A stretch of DNA of 64,000 nt from Schauerella fraxinea (GCA_030849965.1 JAVDKL010000001.1:1284554-1348553), one strand, 5' to 3'; positions 1 to 9,157 are shown, counted from the first letter of the stretch. Program-made: numbers and translations. The notes: generated by a model not told the origin, from the sequence alone.

Positions 1-88
1 TATCGCCTTCCACAGCGGTGACCACCCAGATGAACTTGCCGTCGGTCGTCTTATCGATGGCAAGGGTAGCTCTGATCTTTTCCGACAT
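1..88 (-). CDS. Hypothetical protein, N-terminal fragment (gene runs off the window)
   Basis: The first 29 codons of a minus-strand gene are visible, starting MSEKIRATLAIDKTTDGKF and continuing IWVVTAVEGD to the window edge. The start is well supported: an AGGAG Shine-Dalgarno lies six bases upstream of the ATG. The fragment looks soluble, with no signal peptide. I do not recognise the family from so short a stretch. It is divergent from the binding-protein gene at 341, so the roughly 250 bp between them should hold both promoters. Confidence 0.6.
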   Translation of the reverse strand, partial: MSEKIRATLAIDKTTDGKFIWVVTAVEGD

Positions 89-340
89 AACGATCTCCTG
101 ATGATTGGGTTGTGCCAGCCATGAGCAAGCCCGGTTCCCGGCATCGCGATGCATGGAGCGCCATCCTGCCCCAATTAGGCGCTCTCGCTTTAAACGGGGA
201 CGGGCATCGAACTCGCTGCGGTGCAATAAGGGAATACAACCGTTGTCAGGGTTTGACAAGCTGGTTATGTTCACAGGCTGGGTCCTGCTCGCATGCATTC
301 AGGCGCAGCCCGCACGACGAACACATCAACGGAGTTTTGA

Positions 341-1927
341 ATGGCACTACGCTTCAAACGCGCTCTAGCGTACGGCTCGGCCGCCGTTTTTCTTGCCATG
401 GGAGCCGCCGGTTCGGCTTGGGCTCGCGACCTCACGATCGCACTCAAAACCGAGCCCAGCGCCATGGACCCGCAATACCACGCGCTCACGCCCAACAACC
501 AGATCGCCCAAACGATCTTCGACCCGATGATCCTGCTGGACAAGGATCTCAAGCCGCAACCCGGTCTGGCCGAATCCTGGACGGTGGATGGCAAAGTGTG
601 GACGTTCAAGTTGCGCCCGAACGTCAAGTTTTCCGACGGCACGCCCTTTACGGCCGAAGACGTGGTCTTCACCTACGACCGTATCCCGAAGGTGCCCAAT
701 AGCCCGTCGCCCTTCACGCTCTACCTCGGTTCGGTCGCCAAGACCGAAGCGGTGGATCCGATGACCGTGCGCATCACCACCAAGGAGCCGTCGCCCTTGC
801 TGTTGGTGAATCTGGCGCAATTGCCCATCCTGTCCAAGAAAGCGGCATCGGGTCCGGCTGCCGAAGGCAAGACCACCATGCAGCTCAACAGCGGCGATGG
901 CTTGATCGGCACTGGTCCTTATAAATTCGTCTCCTGGCAGCGCGGTTCGGAATTCATCCTGGCCCGCAATGATAACTACTGGGGTGCCAAGCCTACGTGG
1001 GATCGCGTCATCTATCGTCCGATGACCAATCCCGCTGCGCGCGTCGCGGCGCTCCTGGCCGGCAACGTCGACATGATCGAAGATCCCCCAACGGACGATC
1101 TGCCCGCGCTGAAGAAGAACAAGGCGCTGGCCGTTGAAGAAACGCCTTCGGTGCGCACGGTGTACGTGGCACTGGACCAGTTTGCCGAACCCAGCCCCGG
1201 CATCAAAGGCACCGACAAAAACCCGCTGAAAGACAAGCGCGTGCGTGAAGCGCTGTCGCTGGCGATCAATCGCGACGCCATCGTCGAACGCGTGATGGGC
1301 GGCGTGGCCCTCGGCGCCGGCCAGATGCTGCCGTACCCGATGTTCGGCGCCTCCAAGGCGCACTCGGTGCCCCCTAAGGCGGATATCGAGAAGGCCAAGA
1401 AGTTGCTGGCCGATGCCGGTTATCCCAACGGCTTCGAGATCACGCTGGGTTCGCCGTCGGGCCGTTACGTCAACGACTCGAAGGTCGCCCAAGCGGTGGC
1501 CGGCATGTGGAGCCGGATCGGTGTGAAGACCAGTGTCGACGCCATGGCGCCGCCGGTGTTCTTCAAGAACCGCGACAGCTACGCGTTCAGCGCTTACCTG
1601 GCCGGCTGGTCGGTGTCGACCGGCGAAATGTCCAATGCCCTGTCGTCGCTGCTGGTCACACCCAATCCGGCCGCCGGCCTGGGCACGACCAACCGCAGCC
1701 GTTACTCCAACCCCAAGATGGATGAGCTCGTCGCCCAATCCGGATCGGTGATGGATGACGGCAAGCGCGCCGAAATGCTCCAGCAGGCAAGCGATCTGGC
1801 GATGAACGACTACGCCATGTTGCCGTTGCATTACGAACTGTCGGTCTGGGCCATGAAGAACGACATCCAGTACCAGGGTCGTCCGGATCAGGTCACGCTG
1901 GCGCAGTTCGCTACGCTCAAGAAGTAA
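341..1927 (+). CDS. Periplasmic substrate-binding protein of a peptide-type ABC importer
   Basis: This is a 528-residue extracytoplasmic solute-binding protein of family 5 (DppA/OppA type). It begins with a Sec signal peptide: basic MALRFKR, a hydrophobic core, and likely cleavage after AGSAWA near residue 28. The mature start RDLTIALKTEPSAMDPQ and the following DPMILLDKDLKPQPGLAESW are typical of the family, as are KLRPNVKFSDGTPFTAEDV and the central VREALSLAINRDAIV. It captures the substrate in the periplasm for the permeases encoded just downstream. A GGAG ribosome site precedes the ATG. The ligand cannot be read from sequence. The downstream amidohydrolases suggest a peptide or an N-acylated amino acid rather than a sugar or nickel. 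Confidence 0.93.
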   Translation: MALRFKRALAYGSAAVFLAMGAAGSAWARDLTIALKTEPSAMDPQYHALTPNNQIAQTIFDPMILLDKDLKPQPGLAESWTVDGKVWTFKLRPNVKFSDGTPFTAEDVVFTYDRIPKVPNSPSPFTLYLGSVAKTEAVDPMTVRITTKEPSPLLLVNLAQLPILSKKAASGPAAEGKTTMQLNSGDGLIGTGPYKFVSWQRGSEFILARNDNYWGAKPTWDRVIYRPMTNPAARVAALLAGNVDMIEDPPTDDLPALKKNKALAVEETPSVRTVYVALDQFAEPSPGIKGTDKNPLKDKRVREALSLAINRDAIVERVMGGVALGAGQMLPYPMFGASKAHSVPPKADIEKAKKLLADAGYPNGFEITLGSPSGRYVNDSKVAQAVAGMWSRIGVKTSVDAMAPPVFFKNRDSYAFSAYLAGWSVSTGEMSNALSSLLVTPNPAAGLGTTNRSRYSNPKMDELVAQSGSVMDDGKRAEMLQQASDLAMNDYAMLPLHYELSVWAMKNDIQYQGRPDQVTLAQFATLKK

Positions 1928-1968
1928 GCGGTTCTTGAAGTAAACGAACGGTGAAGTAAACGATTCGC
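1921..1968 (+). repeat. Three 16-bp tandem repeats covering the stop codon of the binding-protein gene
   Basis: Three consecutive 16-base units start GAAGTAAGCGGTTCTT, GAAGTAAACGAACGGT and GAAGTAAACGATTCGC. The first contains the authentic TAA stop (1925-1927). Because the unit length is not a multiple of three, the repeated TAA falls in each of the three reading frames in turn. Confidence 0.85.
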
Positions 1969-2000
1969 GGGCGGTGCGTGCGCGGTGCACCACCCCCGCC
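1967..2000 (+). terminator. GC-rich hairpin between binding-protein and permease genes
   Basis: GGCGG at 1970-1974 can pair with CCGCC at 1996-2000, with extra pairing possible between GGTG and CACC inside. There is no T-run, so this is more likely a 3'-end stabiliser or attenuator than a full terminator. Such a structure would allow more binding protein than permease from one transcript, a common arrangement for ABC importers. This is a judgement by eye with no folding computed. Confidence 0.35.
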
Positions 2001-2060
2001 TGAATCGCCGAATACCGCAGCGCGCGTCATGCACGCCTGCTGTCAACGAGAGTGAACGCT

Positions 2061-3035
2061 GTGCTAGCAACCATTATTCGCCGGCTGCTTCAGACCGTCG
2101 TCGTCATGCTCGTCATGTCGGCGCTGGTCTTTGTCGGTATCTATCTTGTCGGCGACCCCATTTCGATGTTGGCCAGCCCCGAAGCCACCGAGGCGCAACG
2201 CGACGCCATCCGGGCCTCGCTGGGACTGGATCTTCCGCTATGGCGCCAATACCTCGTCTTCATGGGCCAAGCCGTCCAGGGCGACTTCGGCAACAGCTTT
2301 TTGACCGGTGAGCCCGCCATGCGGCTCATCCTGCAACGTGCCCCCGCCACGCTCGAGCTCGCCATCACGGCCATGCTGCTGTCGGTGCTGATCGGCGTAC
2401 CGCTCGGCATCCGCGCCGGACTCAAGCCGCAGGCGGTTTCGTCGCGCGCCATCATGACCGGTTCGGTGCTGGGCTTTTCGCTGCCCAACTTCTGGGTCGG
2501 CCTGATGCTCATCATGGTGTTTGCCGTCACGTTGGGCTGGGTGCCCGCGAGCGGCCGCGGTCAAACCGTCGCCATCGGCTCGCTCAATCTGAGCATTTTC
2601 ACCGTCAGCGGTTGGTTGAGCCTGGCACTGCCGGCGATCACGATCGCGATGGCCAAATGCGCCACCATCATTCGCGTCACCCGCGCCGCCACACGCGAAT
2701 CGCTGCCGATGGACTACATCAAGTTTGCCCGCGCGAAAGGGCTCTCCGAGCGCCGCGTACTGGGTGTGCATTTGCTGAAGAACATCATGATCCCCATCGT
2801 CACGGTGGCGGGCCTGGAGTTCGGTCAGGTCGTCGCTTTCGCCGTGGTCACCGAAACCGTGTTTTCGTGGCCCGGCATGGGCAAGCTGTTGATCGACTCC
2901 ATCATCAATCTGGATCGTCCGGTCGTCGTCGCCTACCTGCTCTTGATCGTGTTTTTCCTGGTCATGCTCAATCTGGTGGTGGACATCATCTACACCGTGC
3001 TCGATCCCCGCGTTCGTCTGGAGGGCCGCCGATGA
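2061..3035 (+). CDS. ABC transporter permease, DppB type
   Basis: This inner-membrane permease of the peptide/opine/nickel family has about six membrane segments. The N-terminal segment begins LATIIRRLLQTVVV, as usual for DppB. The cytoplasmic EAA loop is visible as DYIKFARAKGLSERRVLGVH near residues 220-239, the part that contacts the ATPases. GTG codons at 2052 and 2061 are both possible starts. I chose 2061 because the purine-rich GAGAG lies at a good distance before it and would overlap the earlier codon. The gene overlaps the next permease by ATGA. It pairs with that permease to form the channel. Confidence 0.92.
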   Translation: MLATIIRRLLQTVVVMLVMSALVFVGIYLVGDPISMLASPEATEAQRDAIRASLGLDLPLWRQYLVFMGQAVQGDFGNSFLTGEPAMRLILQRAPATLELAITAMLLSVLIGVPLGIRAGLKPQAVSSRAIMTGSVLGFSLPNFWVGLMLIMVFAVTLGWVPASGRGQTVAIGSLNLSIFTVSGWLSLALPAITIAMAKCATIIRVTRAATRESLPMDYIKFARAKGLSERRVLGVHLLKNIMIPIVTVAGLEFGQVVAFAVVTETVFSWPGMGKLLIDSIINLDRPVVVAYLLLIVFFLVMLNLVVDIIYTVLDPRVRLEGRR

Positions 3036-3955
3036 GCCAAGCCGACATCGTTAAACCGGCAATCGCCGCGCCCCGCAAAACGGAAGGTCCGTGGCGCCGC
3101 TTTTTTGTCGACTTCTTTGCCAGCAAACTTGCCGTCGTCGGCCTGATTCTGCTCACCGTCACCGTGGTCGCCGCCGTCTTCGCGCCGTGGATCGCCCCGC
3201 AGAATCCGTTCGATATCGGCAACCTGGACATCATGGATTCCAAGTTGCCGCCGGGCAGCGAAAGCGGCGATGGCACGATGCGCTATTTGCTGGGCACCGA
3301 TGGTCAAGCGCGCGATCTGTTCTCCGCCATCTTGTACGGCTTGCGCACCAGTCTCATGGTGGCCGGCATTTCGGTGTTCTTCGCGTTTGCGATCGGCGCC
3401 ACCGTCGGGCTGATCGCGGCCTACTTCGGCGGCAAGCTCGACGCCCTCCTGATGCGCATCGTCGACATTCAATTGTCGTTTCCGGCCATCCTCGTGGCGC
3501 TGATGCTGCTGGCGATTCTGGGCAAAGGCGTAGACAAAGTCATCATTGCGCTGATCGTGGTGCAGTGGGCGTACTTCGCGCGGGCCGCACGGGGCGCCGC
3601 GCTCGTCGAACGCGGCAAGGAGTACGTCGAGGCCGCGCGATGTATGTCGCTCAGTTGGTGGCGCGTATTGTGGCGCCACCTGCTGCCCAACTGCATGCCG
3701 CCGCTCATCGTGATCGCCACCATCGATCTGGCGCATGCCATCGCCCTCGAAGCCACCTTGTCGTTTCTCGGCGTGGGCGTGCCGGTCACCGAACCGTCGC
3801 TGGGCATGCTGATCTCCAATGGTTTCGAGTTCCTGCTGTCCGGCCGCTACTGGATTTCGTTCTTCCCGGGCATTGCCCTGGCGATCGCCATCATCGGCAT
3901 CAACCTGGTCGGCGACCATCTGCGCGATGTGCTCAACCCGCGCAATTCGAACTAA
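3032..3955 (+). CDS. ABC transporter permease, DppC type
   Basis: This 307-residue second permease starts with an ATG that overlaps the DppB stop (ATGA), indicating translational coupling. The N-terminal cytoplasmic leader contains the OppC-N pattern FFASKLAVVGLILL, followed by a periplasmic stretch with PQNPFDIGNLDIMD and LLGTDGQARDLFSAILYG. The BPD transmembrane domain follows, with the EAA loop ARAARGAALVERGKEYVEAA at about residues 180-199. It ends GDHLRDVLNPR, the typical DppC terminus. It heterodimerises with the product of the preceding gene. Confidence 0.93.
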   Translation: MSQADIVKPAIAAPRKTEGPWRRFFVDFFASKLAVVGLILLTVTVVAAVFAPWIAPQNPFDIGNLDIMDSKLPPGSESGDGTMRYLLGTDGQARDLFSAILYGLRTSLMVAGISVFFAFAIGATVGLIAAYFGGKLDALLMRIVDIQLSFPAILVALMLLAILGKGVDKVIIALIVVQWAYFARAARGAALVERGKEYVEAARCMSLSWWRVLWRHLLPNCMPPLIVIATIDLAHAIALEATLSFLGVGVPVTEPSLGMLISNGFEFLLSGRYWISFFPGIALAIAIIGINLVGDHLRDVLNPRNSN

Positions 3956-3959
3956 TTCA

Positions 3960-4976
3960 ATGCAACACGGCATGGCAACTCCTCAAGCAGATCCAGCAGC
4001 AGCCGCGCCCATCCTCGATGTGCGCGGGCTGCAGACCCACTTCTTCACCCGCAACGGCGTGGTCAAAGCCGTCGACGGCGTCGACCTTACCCTCAAGCCC
4101 GGCGAAATCCTGGGGCTGGTGGGCGAGTCGGGCTCGGGCAAAAGCATTACCGGCTTTTCGCTGATCGGCCTGCTCGACCCGCCGGGACGCGTGGTTGGCG
4201 GCGAAATCAATTTCGACGGCCACGACTTGCGTCACGCCACGGAAGATCAACTGCGCGATGTGCGCGGACGCGACATCGCCATGATCTTCCAGGACCCCAT
4301 GATGACGCTCAACCCCGTGTTGCGCGTGGATACGCAGATGATCGAAGCGATCCAGGCGCATCGCAAGGTAAGCCGCGACGACGCCCGCAAACGCGCCCGC
4401 GACGTGCTCACGATGGTGGGCATTGCCTCACCCGACGAACGGCTGCGGTCGTATCCGCATCAATTTTCGGGCGGCATGCGCCAGCGCGTGGCCATTGCCA
4501 TCGCGCTGCTCAATTCGCCACGCCTGATCATCGCCGACGAGCCCACCACGGCGTTGGATGTGACCATTCAAGGGCAGATCCTCTACGAAGTGCAAAAGCT
4601 CTGTAAGGAAACCGGCACCGCGCTGATCTGGATCACCCACGATCTGGCGGTGGTGTCGGGTCTCGCGGATCGCGTGTCGGTGATGTATGCCGGACGCATT
4701 GTCGAAACCGGCACGACCGCCGACGTCATCGGCCATCCGCAGCATCCCTATACCCACGGGCTGATCGATTCGATCCCGCGCCCCGAAACCCGCGGCGCGC
4801 CGCTCGCGCAGATTCCGGGCATGACGCCGTCGCTGCTCAATCTGCCCGAGGGCTGTGCGTTTCGCACGCGTTGCCCGCGCGCCACCGAGGTCTGTACGAA
4901 GGATCCGCAGCCCGTCGAAATCCGCCCGGCGCAATGGGTGCGCTGCTGGCATGCCGGGGAGCCCGATCCCAAATGA
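3960..4976 (+). CDS. Peptide ABC transporter ATP-binding protein, DppD type
   Basis: This 338-residue cytoplasmic ATPase shows Walker A GESGSGKS, a Q-loop in [13 protein letters not shown], signature FSGGMRQRV and Walker [13 protein letters not shown], then the H-loop in [10 protein letters not shown]. The C-terminal oligopeptide/dipeptide domain carries [14 protein letters not shown], whose cysteines fit the iron-sulfur or metal site reported in some DppD-type proteins. The start may be the ATG at 3960 or the in-frame ATG at 3972; neither has a strong ribosome site. Its stop overlaps the next gene by ATGA. Confidence 0.93.
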   Translation: MQHGMATPQADPAAAAPILDVRGLQTHFFTRNGVVKAVDGVDLTLKPGEILGLVGESGSGKSITGFSLIGLLDPPGRVVGGEINFDGHDLRHATEDQLRDVRGRDIAMIFQDPMMTLNPVLRVDTQMIEAIQAHRKVSRDDARKRARDVLTMVGIASPDERLRSYPHQFSGGMRQRVAIAIALLNSPRLIIADEPTTALDVTIQGQILYEVQKLCKETGTALIWITHDLAVVSGLADRVSVMYAGRIVETGTTADVIGHPQHPYTHGLIDSIPRPETRGAPLAQIPGMTPSLLNLPEGCAFRTRCPRATEVCTKDPQPVEIRPAQWVRCWHAGEPDPK

Positions 4977-6085
4977 ATGCGCCACTGAACACGCTCCCCC
5001 ACCCCACCGGCGCGCCCGGCCATCTGGCCGTGGACAGCCCGGTCCTGGCCTCCGACGCGCCCTTGCTCGCCGCCGCACCCAACACCCCACTGCTGTCGCT
5101 GCGCCAAGCCGAACTCAAGTTTTCCCAACCGTTGGATATCGCCGGGCGCATCGCGAATCTGTTCGGCGCCAAACTGCACTCAAGTGTGGTGCATGCGGTT
5201 GCCGGCGTCGATCTGGATGTGCAACCCGGCGAAGTGATCGGCATCGTGGGCGAATCGGGCTGCGGCAAATCGACGCTCGGACGCATGATCGCCGGCATCC
5301 TGTCGCCCACGGCCGGCGAAGTGCATTACCAAGGCATGGCCGTCAAGGCAATGAACGCAAAGCAGCGCCGCGCGTACGAACTCGGCGTGCAGATGATCTT
5401 CCAGGATCCCTACGCATCGCTCAACCCGCGCATGCGCGTGCTCGACATCGTGGGCGAGGCGCCGGTGGCGCACGGCCTGGTGTCGTCACGCAACAAGGCT
5501 GAGTACGTGGCCGGACTCATGCGCCAGGTGGGTCTGGACCCCGCCTACGCGCAACGCTACCCGCACCAGTTTTCGGGCGGCCAGCGGCAACGCATCGGTA
5601 TCGCCCGTGCGCTGGCGCTCAAGCCCACCGTCATCGTGTGCGACGAGGCTGTGGCCGCGCTGGACGTGTCGATTCAGGCACAGGTGCTCAATCTCTTTGC
5701 GCAACTGCGCCGCGACCTGGGACTGACCTATCTGTTCATCAGTCACAACCTGGGCGTGGTGAGCCACGTCTCCGATCGTGTGGCCATCATGTACCTGGGC
5801 CGCATCGTCGAGATCGCCGCCACCGAGACGATTTTCGACCGCGCCAATCACCCCTATACTCAAGCGTTGCTCAAAGAGCTGCCCAGCCTCACCCCGGGCC
5901 GGCGCACGTACCAACCGATCAAGGGCGAATTGCCGTCACCGCTGGCGCCGCCCTCGGGTTGCACGTTCCACCCGCGTTGCCCGCACGCGATGCCGCGCTG
6001 CCAGACCGAGCGCCCGCTGTTGCGCACGATCGCCTCGGGTCACACGAGCGCGTGCCATTTGAACGACATGGAAGGAGCACAGTAG
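4973..6085 (+). CDS. Peptide ABC transporter ATP-binding protein, DppF type
   Basis: This 370-residue second ATPase starts at an ATG overlapping the preceding stop. It has an unusually long N-terminal leader of about 40 residues rich in Pro, Ala and Leu before the ABC domain. Walker A is GESGCGKS, the Q-loop is [13 protein letters not shown] and the signature is FSGGQRQRI. Walker B reads [14 protein letters not shown], whereas the family normally has DEPVSALD, so the Pro after the catalytic Glu is replaced by Ala. The Glu itself is kept, so ATP hydrolysis should still be possible. The C-terminal [14 protein letters not shown] motif matches DppF/OppF. It should pair with the DppD-type ATPase. 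Confidence 0.92.
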   Translation: MNAPLNTLPHPTGAPGHLAVDSPVLASDAPLLAAAPNTPLLSLRQAELKFSQPLDIAGRIANLFGAKLHSSVVHAVAGVDLDVQPGEVIGIVGESGCGKSTLGRMIAGILSPTAGEVHYQGMAVKAMNAKQRRAYELGVQMIFQDPYASLNPRMRVLDIVGEAPVAHGLVSSRNKAEYVAGLMRQVGLDPAYAQRYPHQFSGGQRQRIGIARALALKPTVIVCDEAVAALDVSIQAQVLNLFAQLRRDLGLTYLFISHNLGVVSHVSDRVAIMYLGRIVEIAATETIFDRANHPYTQALLKELPSLTPGRRTYQPIKGELPSPLAPPSGCTFHPRCPHAMPRCQTERPLLRTIASGHTSACHLNDMEGAQ

Positions 6086-6087
6086 TC

Positions 6088-6948
6088 ATGCACATCAGCG
6101 ATTCGGCCTTCGAACCGTTTACCCTGACCGCGCCGCGCGCGCCGGCCTTGCCGCTCGTGTGCGATTCGCCGCATAGCGGCACCACCTATCCGGCCGACTT
6201 CCGTTTCGCCCTGGCGCCTGAAGTGCTGCGCACCGGCGAGGATACCCATGTGCACGAACTGTGGCACACCGTGCCCGACGTGGGCGGCACACTGATCGCC
6301 GCGCAGTTTCCGCGCACCTATATCGATCCCAACCGTGAGCCGGACGACATCGACGTCGACCTGCTCGACGCGCCATGGCCGGGCGTCGCCCGTCCTTCTG
6401 AAAAAAGCCGCTTGGGTTATGGGCTGATCTGGAAGCGGTCCGGCGGTCAACTGATCTACGACCGCAAACTCACCGTGGCCGAAGTGCAGCAACGCATCAC
6501 GCGCTATCACACGCCCTATCATGCAGCCATGGGTGAAGCGATCGAGGGTGCCTACAAACAGTTCGGCGCGGTGTGGCATCTGAATCTGCATTCGATGCCG
6601 GCCGACTCGTACGAAGTCCTTGAAATCGACAGCCCGCATCGGCTGGCCGACTTCGTGCTCGGCGATCGCGATGGCACGACCTGCGATCCTGAACTGGTCA
6701 ATGTGGTGGAACGCACGTTGCGGGCGCACGGCCACACCGTGGCGCGCAACGATCCCTTCAAAGGCGTGGCCTTGATCGCCCGCATCGGTCGCCCGGCCGA
6801 ACGCCGTCACAGTTTGCAGATCGAGATCCATCGCGGTCTCTACATGAACGAAACCACTTTCGAAAAAAGCATAGACTTCGGCGCCCTTCAGAACACCCTG
6901 ACCCACGTATCCGAAGCCGTCGCCGACTATATCCGGAGTTCGCTATGA
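6088..6948 (+). CDS. N-formylglutamate amidohydrolase family protein
   Basis: This 286-residue cytoplasmic hydrolase belongs to the N-formylglutamate amidohydrolase (HutG-type) family. Diagnostic stretches are CDSPHSGTTYP near the N-terminus, PRTYIDPNREPDDID, and HLNLHSMP in the middle. The family cleaves the formyl group from N-formyl-glutamate at the end of one histidine pathway, but no hut genes are nearby. The position inside a peptide-importer operon suggests it deacylates an imported N-acyl amino acid or peptide; that is inference. The start codon follows the DppF stop by two bases after a GGAG, and its own stop overlaps the next gene by ATGA. Confidence 0.88.
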   Translation: MHISDSAFEPFTLTAPRAPALPLVCDSPHSGTTYPADFRFALAPEVLRTGEDTHVHELWHTVPDVGGTLIAAQFPRTYIDPNREPDDIDVDLLDAPWPGVARPSEKSRLGYGLIWKRSGGQLIYDRKLTVAEVQQRITRYHTPYHAAMGEAIEGAYKQFGAVWHLNLHSMPADSYEVLEIDSPHRLADFVLGDRDGTTCDPELVNVVERTLRAHGHTVARNDPFKGVALIARIGRPAERRHSLQIEIHRGLYMNETTFEKSIDFGALQNTLTHVSEAVADYIRSSL

Positions 6949-8147
6949 AAACCCTAGAAGCCATTCAACGCGCGCACGGCGAATTGACCGCCATCCGCCG
7001 CGACATTCACGCCCATCCCGAAATCGCTTTCGAAGAAGTTCGCACCTCGGCGCTGGTGGCCGAGCGCCTGCGCGCGCTGGGCATCGAGGTGCACACCGGC
7101 CTCGGCAAGACCGGCGTGGTGGGCATTCTCAAAGCCGGCACCAGCGGCAAGACCATCGGCATCCGTGCCGACATGGATGCCCTGCCGATGCCCGAGCTCA
7201 ACCAGTTCGATCATGCCTCGAAAAACGCCGGCCGCATGCACGGCTGTGGCCACGACGGCCACACCACGATGCTCTTGGGTGCCGCGCAGTATCTGTCGGC
7301 CAACCGCGACTTCGATGGCACCATCGTTTTCATCTTTCAACCCGCCGAGGAAGGCGGCAACGCCGGCGCGCGCGCCATGATGGAAGATGGCTTGTTCGAG
7401 AAGTTTCCGTGCGACGCCGTGTTCGGCATCCATAACATGCCCGGCATGCCCGCCAATCACTTCGGTTTTCGCACCGGTCCCTCGATGGCCTCGAGCAACC
7501 GGTTCGACATCGTGATCAAAGGCACGGGCGGCCATGCCGCGCAGCCCAACAAATCGGTCGACCCGATCGTGATCGCTGCCGAAATGGTGCTGGCCCTGCA
7601 AAGTGTGATCTCGCGCACACGCGATCCGCTGGACCCCGCGGTGCTCTCGATCACGCAAATTCACGCGGGCGACGCCTATAACGTGATCCCTGGCGAAGTG
7701 GTGCTGCGCGGCACCGTGCGCACGTATACGACCACCAACCTGGACGTGATCGAAGACACCATGCGCCGCATCGCCACCACGCTGCCGCAAGTGCATGGCG
7801 CCACCGGCGAACTGGATTTCATCCGCGCCTATCCGCCGCTCATCAACTGGGAAAAAGAAACGGAATTTGCCGCGCAAGTGGCCGAAGACGCGTTCGGCAA
7901 AGAAAACGTCGACCGCAACATTCCGGCATTCATGGGCGCGGAAGATTTCTCGTTCTATCTCGAGAAAGTACCGGGCGCGTATTTGTTCCTCGGCAACGGC
8001 GATGGCGACCATCGCGAAAAAGCGTATGAGGGCATGGGCCCTTGCCAGCTGCACAACTCCAACTACGACTTCAACGACGCGCTGTTGCCGGTGGGCGCCA
8101 CGTATTGGGTGAAGCTGGTGGAAGCCTATCTGCCGAAGTCGGCTTGA
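6945..8147 (+). CDS. M20 family amidohydrolase (hippurate hydrolase-like)
   Basis: This 400-residue metal-dependent amidohydrolase belongs to the M20D group (HipO/IAA-amino-acid hydrolase type). Early motifs are RRDIHAHPEIAFEE and GIRADMDALPM. The metal-binding MHGCGHDGHTTMLLG follows, then QPAEEGGNAGARAM with the catalytic Glu pair, and GIHNMPGMP. The family removes acyl groups from N-acyl amino acids. Translation is coupled to the preceding amidohydrolase by ATGA. Together the two enzymes probably process the compound brought in by the importer. The stop codon lies in a 12-base duplication that supplies a second in-frame TGA at 8157-8159. Confidence 0.92.
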   Translation: MKTLEAIQRAHGELTAIRRDIHAHPEIAFEEVRTSALVAERLRALGIEVHTGLGKTGVVGILKAGTSGKTIGIRADMDALPMPELNQFDHASKNAGRMHGCGHDGHTTMLLGAAQYLSANRDFDGTIVFIFQPAEEGGNAGARAMMEDGLFEKFPCDAVFGIHNMPGMPANHFGFRTGPSMASSNRFDIVIKGTGGHAAQPNKSVDPIVIAAEMVLALQSVISRTRDPLDPAVLSITQIHAGDAYNVIPGEVVLRGTVRTYTTTNLDVIEDTMRRIATTLPQVHGATGELDFIRAYPPLINWEKETEFAAQVAEDAFGKENVDRNIPAFMGAEDFSFYLEKVPGAYLFLGNGDGDHREKAYEGMGPCQLHNSNYDFNDALLPVGATYWVKLVEAYLPKSA

Positions 8148-8157
8148 GTGTCGGCTT

Positions 8158-8185
8158 GAAGGTGGATCGGCGTTGATCCACCTTC
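8158..8185 (+). terminator. Hairpin terminator after the M20 amidohydrolase gene
   Basis: There is a perfect 11-bp inverted repeat, GAAGGTGGATC at 8158-8168 with its complement at 8175-8185, and a 6-base loop. The following bases TTCGC give only a short T-run. It closes the importer operon before the LysR gene. Confidence 0.7.
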
Positions 8186-8245
8186 TTCGCATCGCGGATA
8201 TCGCTCGACCGCGCCACCCGCATACCCACGCCTGAGGAGGCACCG

Positions 8246-9157
8246 ATGCGTATCGAGATGAACATGCGCCACGTCGAAGCATTTCGCGCGGTCATGATCT
8301 CGGGAAGCGTGGTGGGTGCGGCCAAAATGCTCAACGTCACGCAGCCAGGTGTCAGCCGAACGATCGCGCTGCTGGAGATGCGTCTGGGCTATGCCCTCTT
8401 TCATCGCAACGGCAGGCGGTTGGTGCCCACATCTGAAGGTGAGGCGCTCTATCGGGAAGTGGAACACCTCTACGTCGGCATCGATCGCATCACGCAGGTC
8501 GCTTATGACATCCGGCATCATCGCGCCGGCGCGCTGCGCCTGGCGACGTTGCCCGCGCTTGCGCAATCGCTCGTGCCCGCCGTCATCGCCAAGTTCATGT
8601 TGACGCGTCCGCGCGTTCGCATTTTTGTGCAAACGATTCCGTCGAACCAGATCGCGGAACTTGTGGCCACCCGTCAATTCGATCTGGGCATTGTGGAGCT
8701 GCCTCTGACGAAATCGGGGGTGCGCATCGATCCGCTGCCGTCCGCACCTGTGGTGGTGCTCTTGCCGGCGGGACACCGTCTTGCAACGAAGCCCGCCATA
8801 TCGCTGATCGATCTTGCGGAAGAACGCCTGGTTCTCCTTTCTCCGCAAAGTTACTTGCGCTACGAAATCGACAATGCGTTCACCGCCGTGGGGTGCACGC
8901 CGGATGTGGTGGCAGAAACACCAACGTCGCCGATGATCTGCGCCTTGGTGGCAGAAGGCGCAGGCGTGGGCCTCGTCTCGGCCTGGACGCCATTATCGAT
9001 TCCGGACGCGCGCGTCGTGCAAAGGCCCCTCACGGAAAATTTGCAGTCTCAGTATGCCTACTTGAGACCCGAGGGCGCCATGCCCATGGCACTGGCCGAC
9101 GAGTTTCAAGCCATGCTGGTCGAGCATATGCTGGCGATGACGGCGATTTGCGTTTAA
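8246..9157 (+). CDS. LysR-family transcriptional regulator (OccR/NocR-like)
   Basis: This 303-residue regulator has an N-terminal winged helix-turn-helix at about residues 8-65 (MRHVEAFRAVMISGS, NVTQPGVSRTIALLE, FHRNGRRLVPT). An effector-binding domain fills residues 95-300. The N-terminal sequence resembles OccR/NocR-type opine regulators more than aromatic-catabolism ones. A strong GAGGAGG ribosome site lies five bases before the ATG. It follows the importer and amidohydrolase operon on the same strand behind a hairpin, so it is the obvious candidate regulator of that operon. The inducer is unknown. Confidence 0.9.
   Translation: MRIEMNMRHVEAFRAVMISGSVVGAAKMLNVTQPGVSRTIALLEMRLGYALFHRNGRRLVPTSEGEALYREVEHLYVGIDRITQVAYDIRHHRAGALRLATLPALAQSLVPAVIAKFMLTRPRVRIFVQTIPSNQIAELVATRQFDLGIVELPLTKSGVRIDPLPSAPVVVLLPAGHRLATKPAISLIDLAEERLVLLSPQSYLRYEIDNAFTAVGCTPDVVAETPTSPMICALVAEGAGVGLVSAWTPLSIPDARVVQRPLTENLQSQYAYLRPEGAMPMALADEFQAMLVEHMLAMTAICV

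Noticed and set aside
365-1993. A 542-codon open frame on the minus strand opposite the binding-protein gene
   Set aside because: It is a shadow frame of a high-GC gene: His/Arg/Gly-rich translation with no family resemblance, while the plus strand gives a full, recognisable protein.
2052-2060. Earlier GTG start for the DppB permease
   Set aside because: It overlaps the only purine-rich ribosome site; the GTG at 2061 is better placed and gives the usual N-terminus.
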